Shown here in pieces: positions 54,201-62,661 of a DNA stretch of 64,000 nucleotides. The notes under the pieces are model-generated. The model saw nothing but the letters and a program-made list of their open reading frames with translations. It had not been told where the DNA came from and did not search any database. Position 1 is the first letter of the stretch. Each line of letters begins with the position of its first letter. A program made the translations under genes and the position numbers. The stretch covers positions 1 to 64,000 of the forward strand of contig NZ_MACH01000068.1 of NCBI RefSeq assembly GCF_001884065.1, read 5' to 3'. The stretch is from Bacillus proteolyticus (GTDB lineage: Bacteria > Bacillota > Bacilli > Bacillales > Bacillaceae_G).

Positions 54201-54584
54201 TTAATCTATATATTTTGCCGTACCAATGAAATCCAACTTGTAGGTAGTCTTATCTACGAAGTTAACAATTTTACCTTCTTTATTATAATCATAATTATAA
54301 ATTAAAATGATGGTATTGTATTTAGACTTTAACTTAATGTTATTGTACTGTTGTATTAATTGATTATCATATGAAAAATCTGCTAACAGCTTTTCTATGT
54401 CATCTTCAGCATCAGAAATCCAATCTTTTTCAACTAAGTCCCTATCATAATAACCTAATTTAAAATCTTTCTCAAAAATAGAGGGAATACTATCTCCATC
54501 TTCATTATATTTTATTTCAGTGTACGTTTCGAGTTCATCAAAATCACTAAAGCATCCTAACCATAAAGAAACATCGTTTTTCAT
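54201..54584 (-). CDS. Imm22-family immunity protein
   Basis: 127 residues beginning MKNDVSLWLGCFSDFDELETY with YNEDGDSIPSIFEKDF and LLADFSYDNQL, the pattern I associate with the Imm22 (PF14112) family of polymorphic-toxin immunity proteins. It should bind and neutralise the toxin domain encoded 11 bp upstream. AGGAGGTGAAA precedes the ATG. The toxin gene is broken, so this may now be an orphan immunity gene protecting against sibling toxins. Confidence 0.75.
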   Translation of the reverse strand: MKNDVSLWLGCFSDFDELETYTEIKYNEDGDSIPSIFEKDFKLGYYDRDLVEKDWISDAEDDIEKLLADFSYDNQLIQQYNNIKLKSKYNTIILIYNYDYNKEGKIVNFVDKTTYKLDFIGTAKYID

Positions 54585-54595
54585 TTTTCACCTCC

Positions 54596-55363
54596 TCAAA
54601 CCTTCTGGTAAATCCATAATGCCATTTTTATTCTATTTTCAGCCCACTCATTAGGCCTTTTAACAAAAATTTCATAGTCAGAAGCAGAATCAATAATCTT
54701 TAACATTTCATTATGTGCTTTTGTCGAGCCTCTTCTTCCATGACGATCAGGTGGATTTACAAATTCAACATCTTTAGTCAGAGACCTCATTTCTTTAATA
54801 TCATCCATACTAATTCCCCATTGCTTAAATTTAGGAGTTCTTGCTACAAGATGCCACTCGTGGTATCCTCCTGGGCGTCTAATCCTATCTTCTATTTTAC
54901 TTCTCAACTGAGGGTTATTCCACATTTCCTCAAATTCTTTTACTGATAGATTATCAAACCATTTATTAAACTCATTGTTTCTTACTGATGGAACTCTCAC
55001 ATCACTTAAATGCTTACTATTCCCACTAGTACTCTTACTACCTTCACCCTTCCCCTTAACAACCCTACTCTCCATATACTGATAAGCCTCTTTCAGGGAA
55101 TACTGTCCTCCCCCTGAGACATTTCCTACTCCAGCCATGGCGAAGCCTTTTCCCTCGCCTGGGATCCATTTGTACTCCAGTAATGTTTTTACTGCGTGCT
55201 GAATCTTTTCATTCCCCTGCAAGAAGGTTGTTTTTACGGTTGTGGCACCTTTGTTTCATAGGCTTCCGATTTTGTCGGCAAATCCTTTTGCTGTGGAGGC
55301 TACAAAGTTTACACCCTCTTTTACTTTGTGGCTGGCTGTTTTTATGCCATCTACAGCTACTTT
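54596..55363 (-). pseudogene. C-terminal remnant of a polymorphic (LXG-type) toxin
   Basis: An in-frame stretch of about 255 codons without an N-terminal secretion domain. VAVDGIKTASHKVKEGVNFV and GFADKIGSL come first, then an in-frame TGA at 55256-55258 (a likely former TGG), then linker QYSLKEAYQYMESRV and a C-terminal domain with GGYHEWHLVARTPKFKQWG and PDRHGRRGSTKAHNEM. The His-rich end suggests a nuclease toxin, but the family is not recognised. The next gene encodes its immunity protein. Confidence 0.7.
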
Positions 55364-55374
55364 TTAGTAGATAC

Positions 55375-55610
55375 TTTTTATTTTCTCAATCTAACAAAAT
55401 ATTAACTTTCTTATTATATCTTATTTCTATACTGAGACGAAAAAAGCACTTGTTGTCTTTAATTGACAATCAAGTGCTTTAAGTTCATCTGTTTTTAAGT
55501 AGCATAAATTTGTAAGTTTTGTAGTAACAGTATGACACCTTTTGTACATCATGACAAATACTATGTTAAAACTTACGAGTTTGTACGAGTTCGTTAGTTT
55601 AATATACATT
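55375..55610. other. foreign junction segment with hairpin
   Basis: Sequence joining the truncated phosphatase to the toxin remnant. It contains AAAGCACTTG…CAAGTGCTTTTTT (55441-55481), a strong minus-direction terminator, and AT-rich sequence that matches neither flanking family. Probably the scar of an insertion or deletion; no IS ends were identified. Confidence 0.45.
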
Positions 55611-56095
55611 CCATGTACAACTATCGTTATTTGTACTTTGTCTTGATTTGGAATGAGCTCTATTTTCCCACCGATAAACATCGCTTCACTACCTTGTTTT
55701 CGCTTTTCTTCTAATACATCGCGAAGTAACCACGGTGTTTCTTCTGGCAATCGGAATGCACTCACTTCCTCTGAAGCTTCTTCTATCCAATTATTTAACT
55801 GTTCATCTAATAATGTAGGAATATCCTGTCCACTTTCTTGACACGTTTCAAACAAGTTTAATAACTTCATACCAAGAAACTCTGCAGCAATTTCACCGTG
55901 GAAAGACATCCCTACACCATCACATAAAACAAATATGAAACTAGTTCCATTATCTTGAAATACTAGGAAGTCCTGTCCACTCTCATTTAAATCCTGCGTT
56001 TCTTTTGCTCTGACATAGCTATATCGATAAGTAAAATGTTTGCTTTTCTTTTCTTGCAATACCGTTTCTCTCTCTTGCGATAGGATATATTTCAC
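55427..56095 (-). pseudogene. PP2C-type protein phosphatase, C-terminally truncated
   Basis: The first ~155 residues are a PP2C N-terminal half: SYVRAKETQDLNESGQDFLV, then FVLCDGVGMSFHGEIAAEFLG with the metal-binding Asp of DGVG. After about residue 160 (near 55610) the sequence turns into KLTNSYKLVSFNIVF…, unlike any PP2C. The later metal-binding aspartates are missing, so activity is unlikely. It follows the vWA gene by 14 bp, as in TerY-P-type phosphosignalling modules. Confidence 0.65.
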
Positions 56096-56109
56096 GATAC
56101 TTCTCCCTC

Positions 56110-56874
56110 CTATCGAACCGGCGTTGCAGCAGACATTTGAAATCCAAGTGATACTAAATCCGCATTTGTACCAGGAAACATCATCACCGCACCATCTGCA
56201 ATATGGAAACCATATTCAGTCATCATCTCACGATAGCTTTGAGGGATAGGCGATGAAAGTCTTTGCAACTTTGCACCATACTCATCTGTAATTTCTGTAT
56301 TTGGCATAATCCCTTGCCACTTCTTTATGCTAGTAATTTGGTCTTGCATAATTTCATCTGAAATAAAAATGTTTTCAATTAGTACATTTCCATCAGGTAC
56401 AGACATATCCATAATTCTTCGCACAATTAATTCTGGATCTTCACCAGTTGAAGCCCCATCTGTCATATGACAGACAACAGGAGCTGGTCCATCTTGTAAA
56501 TTTGGTAATTCATTTTGTAATAACTTCTCTACTACAGAGAAAGCTTTTGCTGTATCAGTTAAGCGATGTGTTTGGATTTTTTCTAGCGGGCGCAGTCTTG
56601 CTACTTCGTCGATTGTTTTCACCCCACCCAATAAATCAAAAACATGATCACTATAGGCTAAAATAGACAATTTATACCTCGGGAGCAAACGACTACCTTT
56701 TGTTGAACGGAATACCATTTGGCGAATTGCTAAAGAAAGAGCATCCGTTACAATATCAATTCTTCTTTTTTCTTCTCCGCCTGCATCCATCATTTGATTC
56801 ATTGATGCGCTTACATCCAGAAGATAGATTATATAAGCTGGTGTTTGTTGTGTTGCTTGAGTTTGATATAACAT
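56110..56874 (-). CDS. von Willebrand factor A-domain protein, TerY-like
   Basis: 254 residues, essentially one vWA domain. The MIDAS motif YLLDVSASMNQ (D-X-S-X-S, near residue 20) binds a divalent ion; the conserved Thr/Asp elements fit HRLTDTAKAF and HMTDGAS. The truncated PP2C gene follows at 14 bp. vWA plus PP2C plus kinase is the TerY-P triad of metal and stress response systems; the kinase is absent here. No signal or membrane segment, so cytoplasmic. Confidence 0.8.
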   Translation of the reverse strand: MLYQTQATQQTPAYIIYLLDVSASMNQMMDAGGEEKRRIDIVTDALSLAIRQMVFRSTKGSRLLPRYKLSILAYSDHVFDLLGGVKTIDEVARLRPLEKIQTHRLTDTAKAFSVVEKLLQNELPNLQDGPAPVVCHMTDGASTGEDPELIVRRIMDMSVPDGNVLIENIFISDEIMQDQITSIKKWQGIMPNTEITDEYGAKLQRLSSPIPQSYREMMTEYGFHIADGAVMMFPGTNADLVSLGFQMSAATPVR

Positions 56875-57042
56875 GTTTCATACCCTTCCATACATTATTA
56901 TATGAACTATTTTTATATTCATGTTTTATTATAATTTATGAATTTTCTATTTCTCAATTCATTATAAAATTTTCTTGATACAATTTACATATTTTCACAC
57001 AAAAAAACCATTATCATTCCCTTTAACATATGTTGAAATGCA

Positions 57043-57072
57043 CAAAACCCTTCTATAAAATAGAAGGGTTTT
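57043..57072. terminator. terminator of aspS2
   Basis: AAAACCCTTCTA-TAAAA-TAGAAGGGTTTT, 4 bp past the synthetase stop. Confidence 0.8.
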
Positions 57073-57076
57073 AATG

Positions 57077-58375
57077 TTATGGTATAAGGCGTGTACAATC
57101 CCTCGGAAAAGCACTCGCTTCTCTTACATTCGATAATTCTAATAGCTTATACACAACTCGTTCTAATCCAATTCCAAAACCACCATGCGGGGGACAACCG
57201 TATCGGAATGTATTTACATAAGATTGAAATTTCTCTGGATGTAATCCTTTTTCTTTAAAAGATGCGAGCAACATGTCATAGTTATGAATTCGCTGTGCGC
57301 CTGACGTTATTTCCAACCCTTTATATAATAAGTCGAATGAATCAGTAATAGTTGGATTCTCTTTATTCGGCATCGTATACATCGGTCGCGATTCTTTCGG
57401 ATAATGTGTAATGAATACTAATTCACTATTATACGTTTCTTTCACATATTTCCCTAGTAACTTTTCACCTTCTGTATCTAAATCCCCTATAGGAGATTCT
57501 TTTCGATACCTACTTTTCAAAACTTCTTGTGCTTCTGCCAATGTAATTTTAGGAATTTCTGCAATAACAGGTACTTCTTTTTGTAGTAGTTGTAATTCTT
57601 TTTCGCAGTTTTTTGACACTTGTTGAAACATATATCGTAAAATATCCGTTTCTAATTGCATCACTTCATGAAAATCATGAATAAATCCAAGCTCTACGTC
57701 TAACGATATATATTCATTCAAATGACGGGAAGAGTTGTGATGTTCCGCTCTGTAAACAGGTGCAATTTCAAAAACACGTTCAAGTCCTCCCGCTACCATC
57801 ATTTGTTTATAAAACTGTGGTGATTGAGCTAAATAGGCTTCTTTTTGGAAATATGAAAGCTTAAAAACATTCGCTCCTCCTTCTGCCCCTTGCGAAACAA
57901 TTTTCGGAGTAAATATACGTGTGAAATTGTTCTCTATCAGAAATTCACTAAAGCTCTGAACGAGTATGGATTTCACTTTAAATATCGCCGCGATTCGCTC
58001 ATGTCTTAACGATAATACCCGCTCATTCAATAATTGATCTAATCCAACTTGTAACTTTTTTTTATTTATTTCAAATGGGAGTGATTCTGCTCCATTTAGT
58101 ACTTTCACTTCATGTGCAAGTACTTCAACACCTAATTCTGTTTTCGGTGTCTCTACTATTTCTCCAATTATTTGGACCACACTTTCAACATCAACTTTGT
58201 ATCCGGCTAACTCGTTTTCTAATACACATTGAATAACACCCGTTCGGTCCCTTAATAATAAAAAACTAACATTCCCTAGATGACGAATTTTTTTTACCCA
58301 TCCTTGTAGTAATACAGCCCTTCCTACATACTCCGTACATTCTCGTGTGAGTGAACGCTTCATTATTTGATCCAT
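57077..58375 (-). CDS. aspS2: aspartyl-tRNA synthetase, archaeal/short type
   Basis: 432 residues, class IIb synthetase. An N-terminal OB-fold anticodon domain (about 10-105: VLLQGWVKKIRHLGNVSFLLLRD) is followed by the catalytic core with TPKIVSQGAEGGANVFKL, motif 2 FEIAPVYRAEHHNSSRHLNEY and motif 3 GFGIGLERVVYKLL. It lacks the GAD insertion of the bacterial AspRS, so it is the archaeal-type AspRS2, which in several bacteria also charges tRNA-Asn with Asp. ATG 58375 follows GGAGGG by 7 nt. Controlled by an Asp T-box and possibly by the leader ORF that overlaps its start. Confidence 0.88.
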   Translation of the reverse strand: MDQIMKRSLTRECTEYVGRAVLLQGWVKKIRHLGNVSFLLLRDRTGVIQCVLENELAGYKVDVESVVQIIGEIVETPKTELGVEVLAHEVKVLNGAESLPFEINKKKLQVGLDQLLNERVLSLRHERIAAIFKVKSILVQSFSEFLIENNFTRIFTPKIVSQGAEGGANVFKLSYFQKEAYLAQSPQFYKQMMVAGGLERVFEIAPVYRAEHHNSSRHLNEYISLDVELGFIHDFHEVMQLETDILRYMFQQVSKNCEKELQLLQKEVPVIAEIPKITLAEAQEVLKSRYRKESPIGDLDTEGEKLLGKYVKETYNSELVFITHYPKESRPMYTMPNKENPTITDSFDLLYKGLEITSGAQRIHNYDMLLASFKEKGLHPEKFQSYVNTFRYGCPPHGGFGIGLERVVYKLLELSNVREASAFPRDCTRLIP

Positions 58376-58442
58376 TACATTTCCCTCCATTAATTTTATT
58401 TTTATTTACGTTATTGTTATTGTTGTCGTCGTCATCATCCAC
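58266..58442 (-). CDS. Asp5-Asn5 leader ORF overlapping the aspS2 start
   Basis: GTG 58442 (or the in-frame GTG 58448) lies 9 (or 3) nt after a strong GGAGG, just past the T-box terminator. The ORF encodes Val, five Asp (58425-58439) and five Asn (58410-58424), then VNKNKINGGKCNG. It runs out of frame over the aspS2 ribosome binding site (58383-58388) and start, ending at TAG 58266, 110 nt inside aspS2. Both synonymous codons are used for Asp and for Asn. It looks like a tRNA-charging sensor peptide for an Asp(/Asn) synthetase. A chance trinucleotide tract is the alternative. Confidence 0.55.
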   Translation of the reverse strand: MDDDDDNNNNNVNKNKINGGKCNGSNNEAFTHTRMYGVCRKGCITTRMGKKNSSSREC

Positions 58443-58469
58443 GGTCACTCACCTCCTTTCAAAGAATAC

Positions 58470-58700
58470 AAAAATCCGCCCCTATAAATAGGGACGGATT
58501 TTTCCGCGGTACCACCCAAATTGTCATAATGACCATCTTAGCCCTGATAACGGTAGGTACCGTTTGCTTTTACTAATTATCACGTTCAAAGCAACACTCA
58601 CAAGTGTCTTTCCATCATGCGGTATCGCAATCTTCCCAGCAACCGATTGCTCTCTGTAGACCTTTGCATCATGTACTTTTCCTGTTCATCACTTTTTATA
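58470..58700 (-). promoter_or_regulatory. T-box riboswitch upstream of aspS2 (specifier GAC, Asp)
   Basis: The minus strand carries TGGGTGGTACCGCG (58505-58518), followed by the terminator AATCCGTCCCTATTTATAGG-GGCGGATTTTT (58473-58503). Stem I shows AAAAGTA, AGAGAGC and GGTTGCTGGGA. Pairing CAGG/CTTG and CAT/ATG brackets the loop GAAAGACA, giving the specifier GAC (58606-58608) with the expected purine after it. Uncharged tRNA-Asp should stabilise the antiterminator and raise aspS2 transcription. Confidence 0.9.
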
Positions 58701-58710
58701 TTTACAGAGT

Positions 58711-58739
58711 ATTCTATCTCTTCATTCTATAAAATGCAA
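58711..58739 (-). promoter_or_regulatory. promoter of the aspS2 leader transcript
   Basis: TTGCAT (58734-58739) and TAGAAT (58711-58716) with a 17-bp spacer, right after the murF stop. Confidence 0.65.
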
Positions 58740-58764
58740 GCACTTTTAAATATATTTTGATTTT

Positions 58765-60129
58765 TCACATCCAGTTTTGTACAATCTCCTCTAAAGCCAT
58801 TCCACGTGAACCTTTCAATAAAACAACATCCTTTTTCGTTATAACTTTCAATACTTCCTTTGCTATCTCGGCTTTATTATCAAATGACTGTACTTTTCCT
58901 GTATGATAGTTCTTTCTTGCTTCTTCCGCTACAATTTCAGCTAACTCTCCATAAGTAAATACATAATGAATGCTCTCTTCATTTAACATTTTACCAATTT
59001 CTCTATGATATGTTTCAGCTTTCTTCCCTAACTCCAACATATCCCCAATTACTATGATTTTTTTCTGATAAACATTTAACTTCTCTAACGTTTCAATTGC
59101 AGCCTTCATTGAAGATGGACTAGCATTCCATGCATCATTAATAATAGTAAAACCTGTTTTAGCAGTTAAAAATTGAAAGCGCATATGAGTAATATTTATT
59201 TGCCGCAGTGCTTCCTTTATTTTTTCTGGAGAGACATTGTAAAATTGACCTACAGCGATTCCAACAATCGTATTTAAAATATTATGTTTTCCATGTAAGG
59301 GGACATCATACTGTAGTTTGGAATCATTTAATTTAAAATGAACACCATATTCATCTAATTGCACGTTTGTTGGAAACAAATTATTTGTATCCTTTTCACC
59401 AAATGACTTACATTTTAGACCTAGCACATTATTATTTCGAGAAAGTAATGTCTCATCACCATTATATAAAAACAGTCCTTCATCTTTTAATCCGTCTATA
59501 ATTTCTAATTTAGCCCTCGCAATCTCTTCTCGTGATCCAAGTGTTTCTAAGTGAGACTGCCCAATCATTGTAATTATCGATACATCTGGCTGTGCTATTT
59601 GTGATAAGTTTCGAATTTGTCCTTTTTCACTCATTCCCATTTCAAGTATTAAAAACTCTGTATCTCGTTTCATTTCTAAAATCGTTAGCGGCAAACCGAC
59701 TTGACTATTTAAATTCCCCTTTGTTTTATGCACACTATAAGTTGTACTTAAAATGCCTCCTATTATATCTTTCACTGTCGTCTTTCCGTTACTACCTGTA
59801 ATACCGATTACTTTTACACCTAGCTCATTCCGATAAAATTGTGCCAATTGTTGCAAAGCAAACAAAGTGTCATCTACAAATATAATTGGTATCCCTTTTG
59901 GTGGAGTACCGTAAGACTTTTTCCACAAGGAAGCGACCGCTCCATTATCCATTGCCTCTTTCACATATTCATGTCCATCTTTCACCCTGATAATTGGAAT
60001 AAATAAATTTCCTTCTTTAATGTTTTTTGAATTTATGCAGACACCATGTATTTCTATATGATGAAAAGATTCTTGTAATCCTTCTCCATCTACTACCTCT
60101 TCAAGTTTTTTCAAATTCATTTGAATCAA
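58765..60129 (-). CDS. murF: UDP-MurNAc-tripeptide:D-Ala-D-Ala ligase (MurF paralogue)
   Basis: 454 residues. Mur-ligase N-domain with CINSKNIKEGNLFIPI, the ATP loop GITGSNGKTTVKD (near residue 110), the carbamylated-Lys region, and the C-domain ending HMRFQFLTAKTGFTIINDAWNASPSSM…KGSRGMALEEI. It adds D-Ala-D-Ala to the cell-wall precursor. A TTG start at 60129 fits best, with AAGAAGGTGA 4 nt upstream; ATG 60120 is too far from that site. No ddl or mraY nearby, so likely the second, stand-alone MurF of the group. Confidence 0.85.
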   Translation of the reverse strand: MIQMNLKKLEEVVDGEGLQESFHHIEIHGVCINSKNIKEGNLFIPIIRVKDGHEYVKEAMDNGAVASLWKKSYGTPPKGIPIIFVDDTLFALQQLAQFYRNELGVKVIGITGSNGKTTVKDIIGGILSTTYSVHKTKGNLNSQVGLPLTILEMKRDTEFLILEMGMSEKGQIRNLSQIAQPDVSIITMIGQSHLETLGSREEIARAKLEIIDGLKDEGLFLYNGDETLLSRNNNVLGLKCKSFGEKDTNNLFPTNVQLDEYGVHFKLNDSKLQYDVPLHGKHNILNTIVGIAVGQFYNVSPEKIKEALRQINITHMRFQFLTAKTGFTIINDAWNASPSSMKAAIETLEKLNVYQKKIIVIGDMLELGKKAETYHREIGKMLNEESIHYVFTYGELAEIVAEEARKNYHTGKVQSFDNKAEIAKEVLKVITKKDVVLLKGSRGMALEEIVQNWM

Positions 60130-60211
60130 AGTATCACCTTCTTTCCATTTTATTACATAATTCCTATTTCATTTACGCATATTAATAAAAATTTTGTAGC
60201 GAGGTGTTTAT

Positions 60212-60691
60212 ATGAAAAAAGCGATTAGTTTCTTTCTCCTTTTGTTATGCCTAATTGTAGTGAATGAAACGCATGCTTATTCACCAAAATCTTTACCAAT
60301 CTCTCAAAACTCTGATCAATGGCAAGTGAATATTGATGAACCGAAAAAAACAAACAAAAATATGCTTCAAGCTAAACAAAATGAATTTCAAACATATCAA
60401 TTTTCAGTAAAGAATGTTGGAGAAAACGAAGTATATAACGTACAAGTTGAAGTCTTCCGAAATGAACCAAATATGAAAACAAAATATGAACTCTTCTCCC
60501 TAATAGAAAGTCGTCTAGCGAGTGGAAAAACTGGATTTAGACACGCTAACTTCCCTGTTTCTACAAAATCAGATGAGGTTGACGTATTAATCACTTGGCA
60601 AGAGCATCCTTTCCGATCTATGCGAAACGGCCAAAAAATTGAGTCTAGAAAATTTAAAGAGCATTTTGTTTTTAAAGAAGCAGTAAAGTAA
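60212..60691 (+). CDS. exported protein of unknown function
   Basis: 159 residues. A signal peptide (MKKAISFFLLLLCLIVV…, likely cut after THA, residue 22) precedes a β-rich domain: FQTYQFSVKNVGENEVYNVQVEVFRNEPN looks like an immunoglobulin-like/CARDB-type strand pattern. No catalytic motif or family recognised. GCGAGGTG precedes the ATG. Convergent with the metalloprotease gene through a shared terminator. Confidence 0.65.
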   Translation: MKKAISFFLLLLCLIVVNETHAYSPKSLPISQNSDQWQVNIDEPKKTNKNMLQAKQNEFQTYQFSVKNVGENEVYNVQVEVFRNEPNMKTKYELFSLIESRLASGKTGFRHANFPVSTKSDEVDVLITWQEHPFRSMRNGQKIESRKFKEHFVFKEAVK

Positions 60692-60756
60692 ACTTATCGG
60701 TATATGTACATTATTACCGATACCAATAATTTTTCCAGTACCAGTCCTTAAGCAAA

Positions 60757-60793
60757 TTAAAAAGTCGTGGCTTATAAACGCCACGACTTTTTA
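60757..60793. terminator. bidirectional terminator
   Basis: AAAAAGTCGTGGC-TTATAAAC-GCCACGACTTTTT between convergent genes. Confidence 0.85.
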
Positions 60794-60795
60794 TA

Positions 60796-62304
60796 TTAAT
60801 TCGTACTAATTCCTCTCGCTGCCCAAATACGATCGATTTCAGCAGCATGTTGCCCGCCGTATAAAAGAGCATCTGCTTGCTTAATCGCTTTCGCTCCATC
60901 ACGGAATTTAGCATTTGGCGTTAATGACCAATGTGATTGTAAAATAATTTTTGTTGCTACATCACGTCCAAAAGACTGCGCCATTTCGTATTGACCTTGA
61001 GCCCAAATTTCCCCATCATTATGCACTTCATTCGTTATATCTTTCGGGTATACTTTATTCGTATCTAATCGGCGTAAGCACGTCGGATCTGAACTAGAAT
61101 AAGCAGTCGCATCCCATTCTCCAACACATGCTTTCCCGTATCCTGTCGTTGATACCGCATCTTCATACGTAGCACCTAAGAAGTCTCCAAACCCTTCTCC
61201 CATCGCTCCACCTTCTGGTGAACTTCCGAAGCCTGGTACTTGATTATCTTGAATAGAATGACCATATTCATGCGCGATAATGCCCGCATCTTCTGCGTCA
61301 TCTACACCGCCAGTACCAAAAGTTAAAGCTTTCGTTGATGGAGAATAGAATGAATTATCGTCAGTTGTACCATTTACATTTACTTTAATCGAACGATTAT
61401 TAATATTTTTAAAGCCTAATCCTTGAATGTAACGCTGTAATGTATCAATATGATAATATGACATAACATCTTCAAAACTATCATTTGCACGTGTATAGTT
61501 AAATTGTAAATTTGTAGATTTCGTCTTCGCTTTTGAAGAAATCGTGACATACTCCCCAATTAAAAATCCGCTACCATCTAAACCTTTTAAAGTAACGGTC
61601 TTCAATTGATTCGTTAGAGCTGTAGAATCTGCATCTTTATTATCCTTTAATCCTGCTAAACTACCACTTGATACGACAGGATTAGGTAAAAATACTTTCC
61701 CTGTTCCTTCTGCTTTTCGGTTTATATCAACCTTTTTAATTAGCTTTCCATTTTCCGCGTCAATAAATGTTTCCCATGCTCCGAAAGGTTTATTCGAATG
61801 GACTAAAACTTTATATACTGGGATAGCTACTCCATCCTCAATAACATATCCAAACTCTTTCTCTGTAGGAGCCCATAGATTTTGCTCACTTTCTCCTCCA
61901 ACATACGCCATTGATTTTTGTTCAGCATCTTTTTCACTAATCTTATTCGCTATTTCTTTCACACTTTGAACTGCCTGGTAATCAGAAACAGCAAGTAATC
62001 CCTGCCCCTGTCCATTAATAGTAACTGTTATTTGTTTTGAAAATACAGGAGCACCATTGACCACTTGTTGGAATCTAACATATGAAGCTACTGGTGTTTC
62101 TGTTGTAGAAATATATTGTAAGTCTGAAAGGTCTGCCTTCAATCCATATTCCGTAGCATGTCCTTTTAAATATTCAATTGCTTTTTTCTGTGGTGAATAA
62201 GCTTCTACCTTTACTTGCTTTTTTTCCAATGCGGAAACTGTAGAAATCGTCCCCATTACTAATGGTACAGTCATTGCCATTGCCACCATTTTTTTGTTTA
62301 ACAT
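60796..62304 (-). CDS. secreted zinc metalloprotease, fungalysin (M36)-like
   Basis: 502 residues: signal peptide (to about VSA, residue 25), FTP/PepSY-type propeptide (~30-200), then a thermolysin-clan catalytic domain with IIAHEYGHSIQDNQ (HEXXH, near 345) and the third-ligand motif GAMGEGFGDFLGATY (near 375). The GEGFGDF form, and no thermolysin-type DVVAHELTH, point to M36 rather than M4. It is secreted as a zymogen and degrades protein outside the cell. Monocistronic. Confidence 0.8.
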   Translation of the reverse strand: MLNKKMVAMAMTVPLVMGTISTVSALEKKQVKVEAYSPQKKAIEYLKGHATEYGLKADLSDLQYISTTETPVASYVRFQQVVNGAPVFSKQITVTINGQGQGLLAVSDYQAVQSVKEIANKISEKDAEQKSMAYVGGESEQNLWAPTEKEFGYVIEDGVAIPVYKVLVHSNKPFGAWETFIDAENGKLIKKVDINRKAEGTGKVFLPNPVVSSGSLAGLKDNKDADSTALTNQLKTVTLKGLDGSGFLIGEYVTISSKAKTKSTNLQFNYTRANDSFEDVMSYYHIDTLQRYIQGLGFKNINNRSIKVNVNGTTDDNSFYSPSTKALTFGTGGVDDAEDAGIIAHEYGHSIQDNQVPGFGSSPEGGAMGEGFGDFLGATYEDAVSTTGYGKACVGEWDATAYSSSDPTCLRRLDTNKVYPKDITNEVHNDGEIWAQGQYEMAQSFGRDVATKIILQSHWSLTPNAKFRDGAKAIKQADALLYGGQHAAEIDRIWAARGISTN

Positions 62305-62339
62305 AAAACCACTCCCCCTAATAAATTGAAACCTTTATC

Positions 62340-62379
62340 CTGTCCCACCAGACTATTACTGTCCACAAGTATCGGGATA
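62340..62379 (+). repeat. degenerate bcr1 3' remnant
   Basis: CCACCAGACTATTACTGTCC followed by ACAAGTATCGGGATAAA matches the last ~36 bp of the bcr1-like repeat with several changes. No 5' part is seen. Confidence 0.45.
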
Positions 62380-62661
62380 AAAATTGAATCTACGAGTAAT
62401 TCTATATGAGTAAATACATTCCCTTTTCATTTAGGACAAGTGAAATTTTCTCAATATTTATGTATAAAATGAGAAAAATACTGTAGAAATATATTCCTTT
62501 ATTCATTTCCTAAATCCTATACTTTTTAATAGAACATCAAACACTATTATTCGTTTTACTATTTGCTACTGGATTTTTCATTTTCAGTGTATTATTAGCG
62601 TTTTATGGAGAAATAAATTTTCTAGAGACCCTATCGAATGGAATGTGAGGAAATTGGCCGG
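62380..62661. other. AT-rich intergenic stretch
   Basis: Between two bcr1-like pieces. No ORF with a ribosome binding site, no hairpin and no promoter were recognised apart from the upstream region of the protease gene. Confidence 0.4.

Noticed and set aside
58410-58438. Alternative leader frame MMTTTTITIT reminiscent of the E. coli threonine leader
   Set aside because: Its ATG is 13 nt from the GGAGG, poorer than the GTG frame. The Thr/Ile content has no link to an aspartyl-tRNA synthetase, and only the D/N frame gives clean homopolymers.
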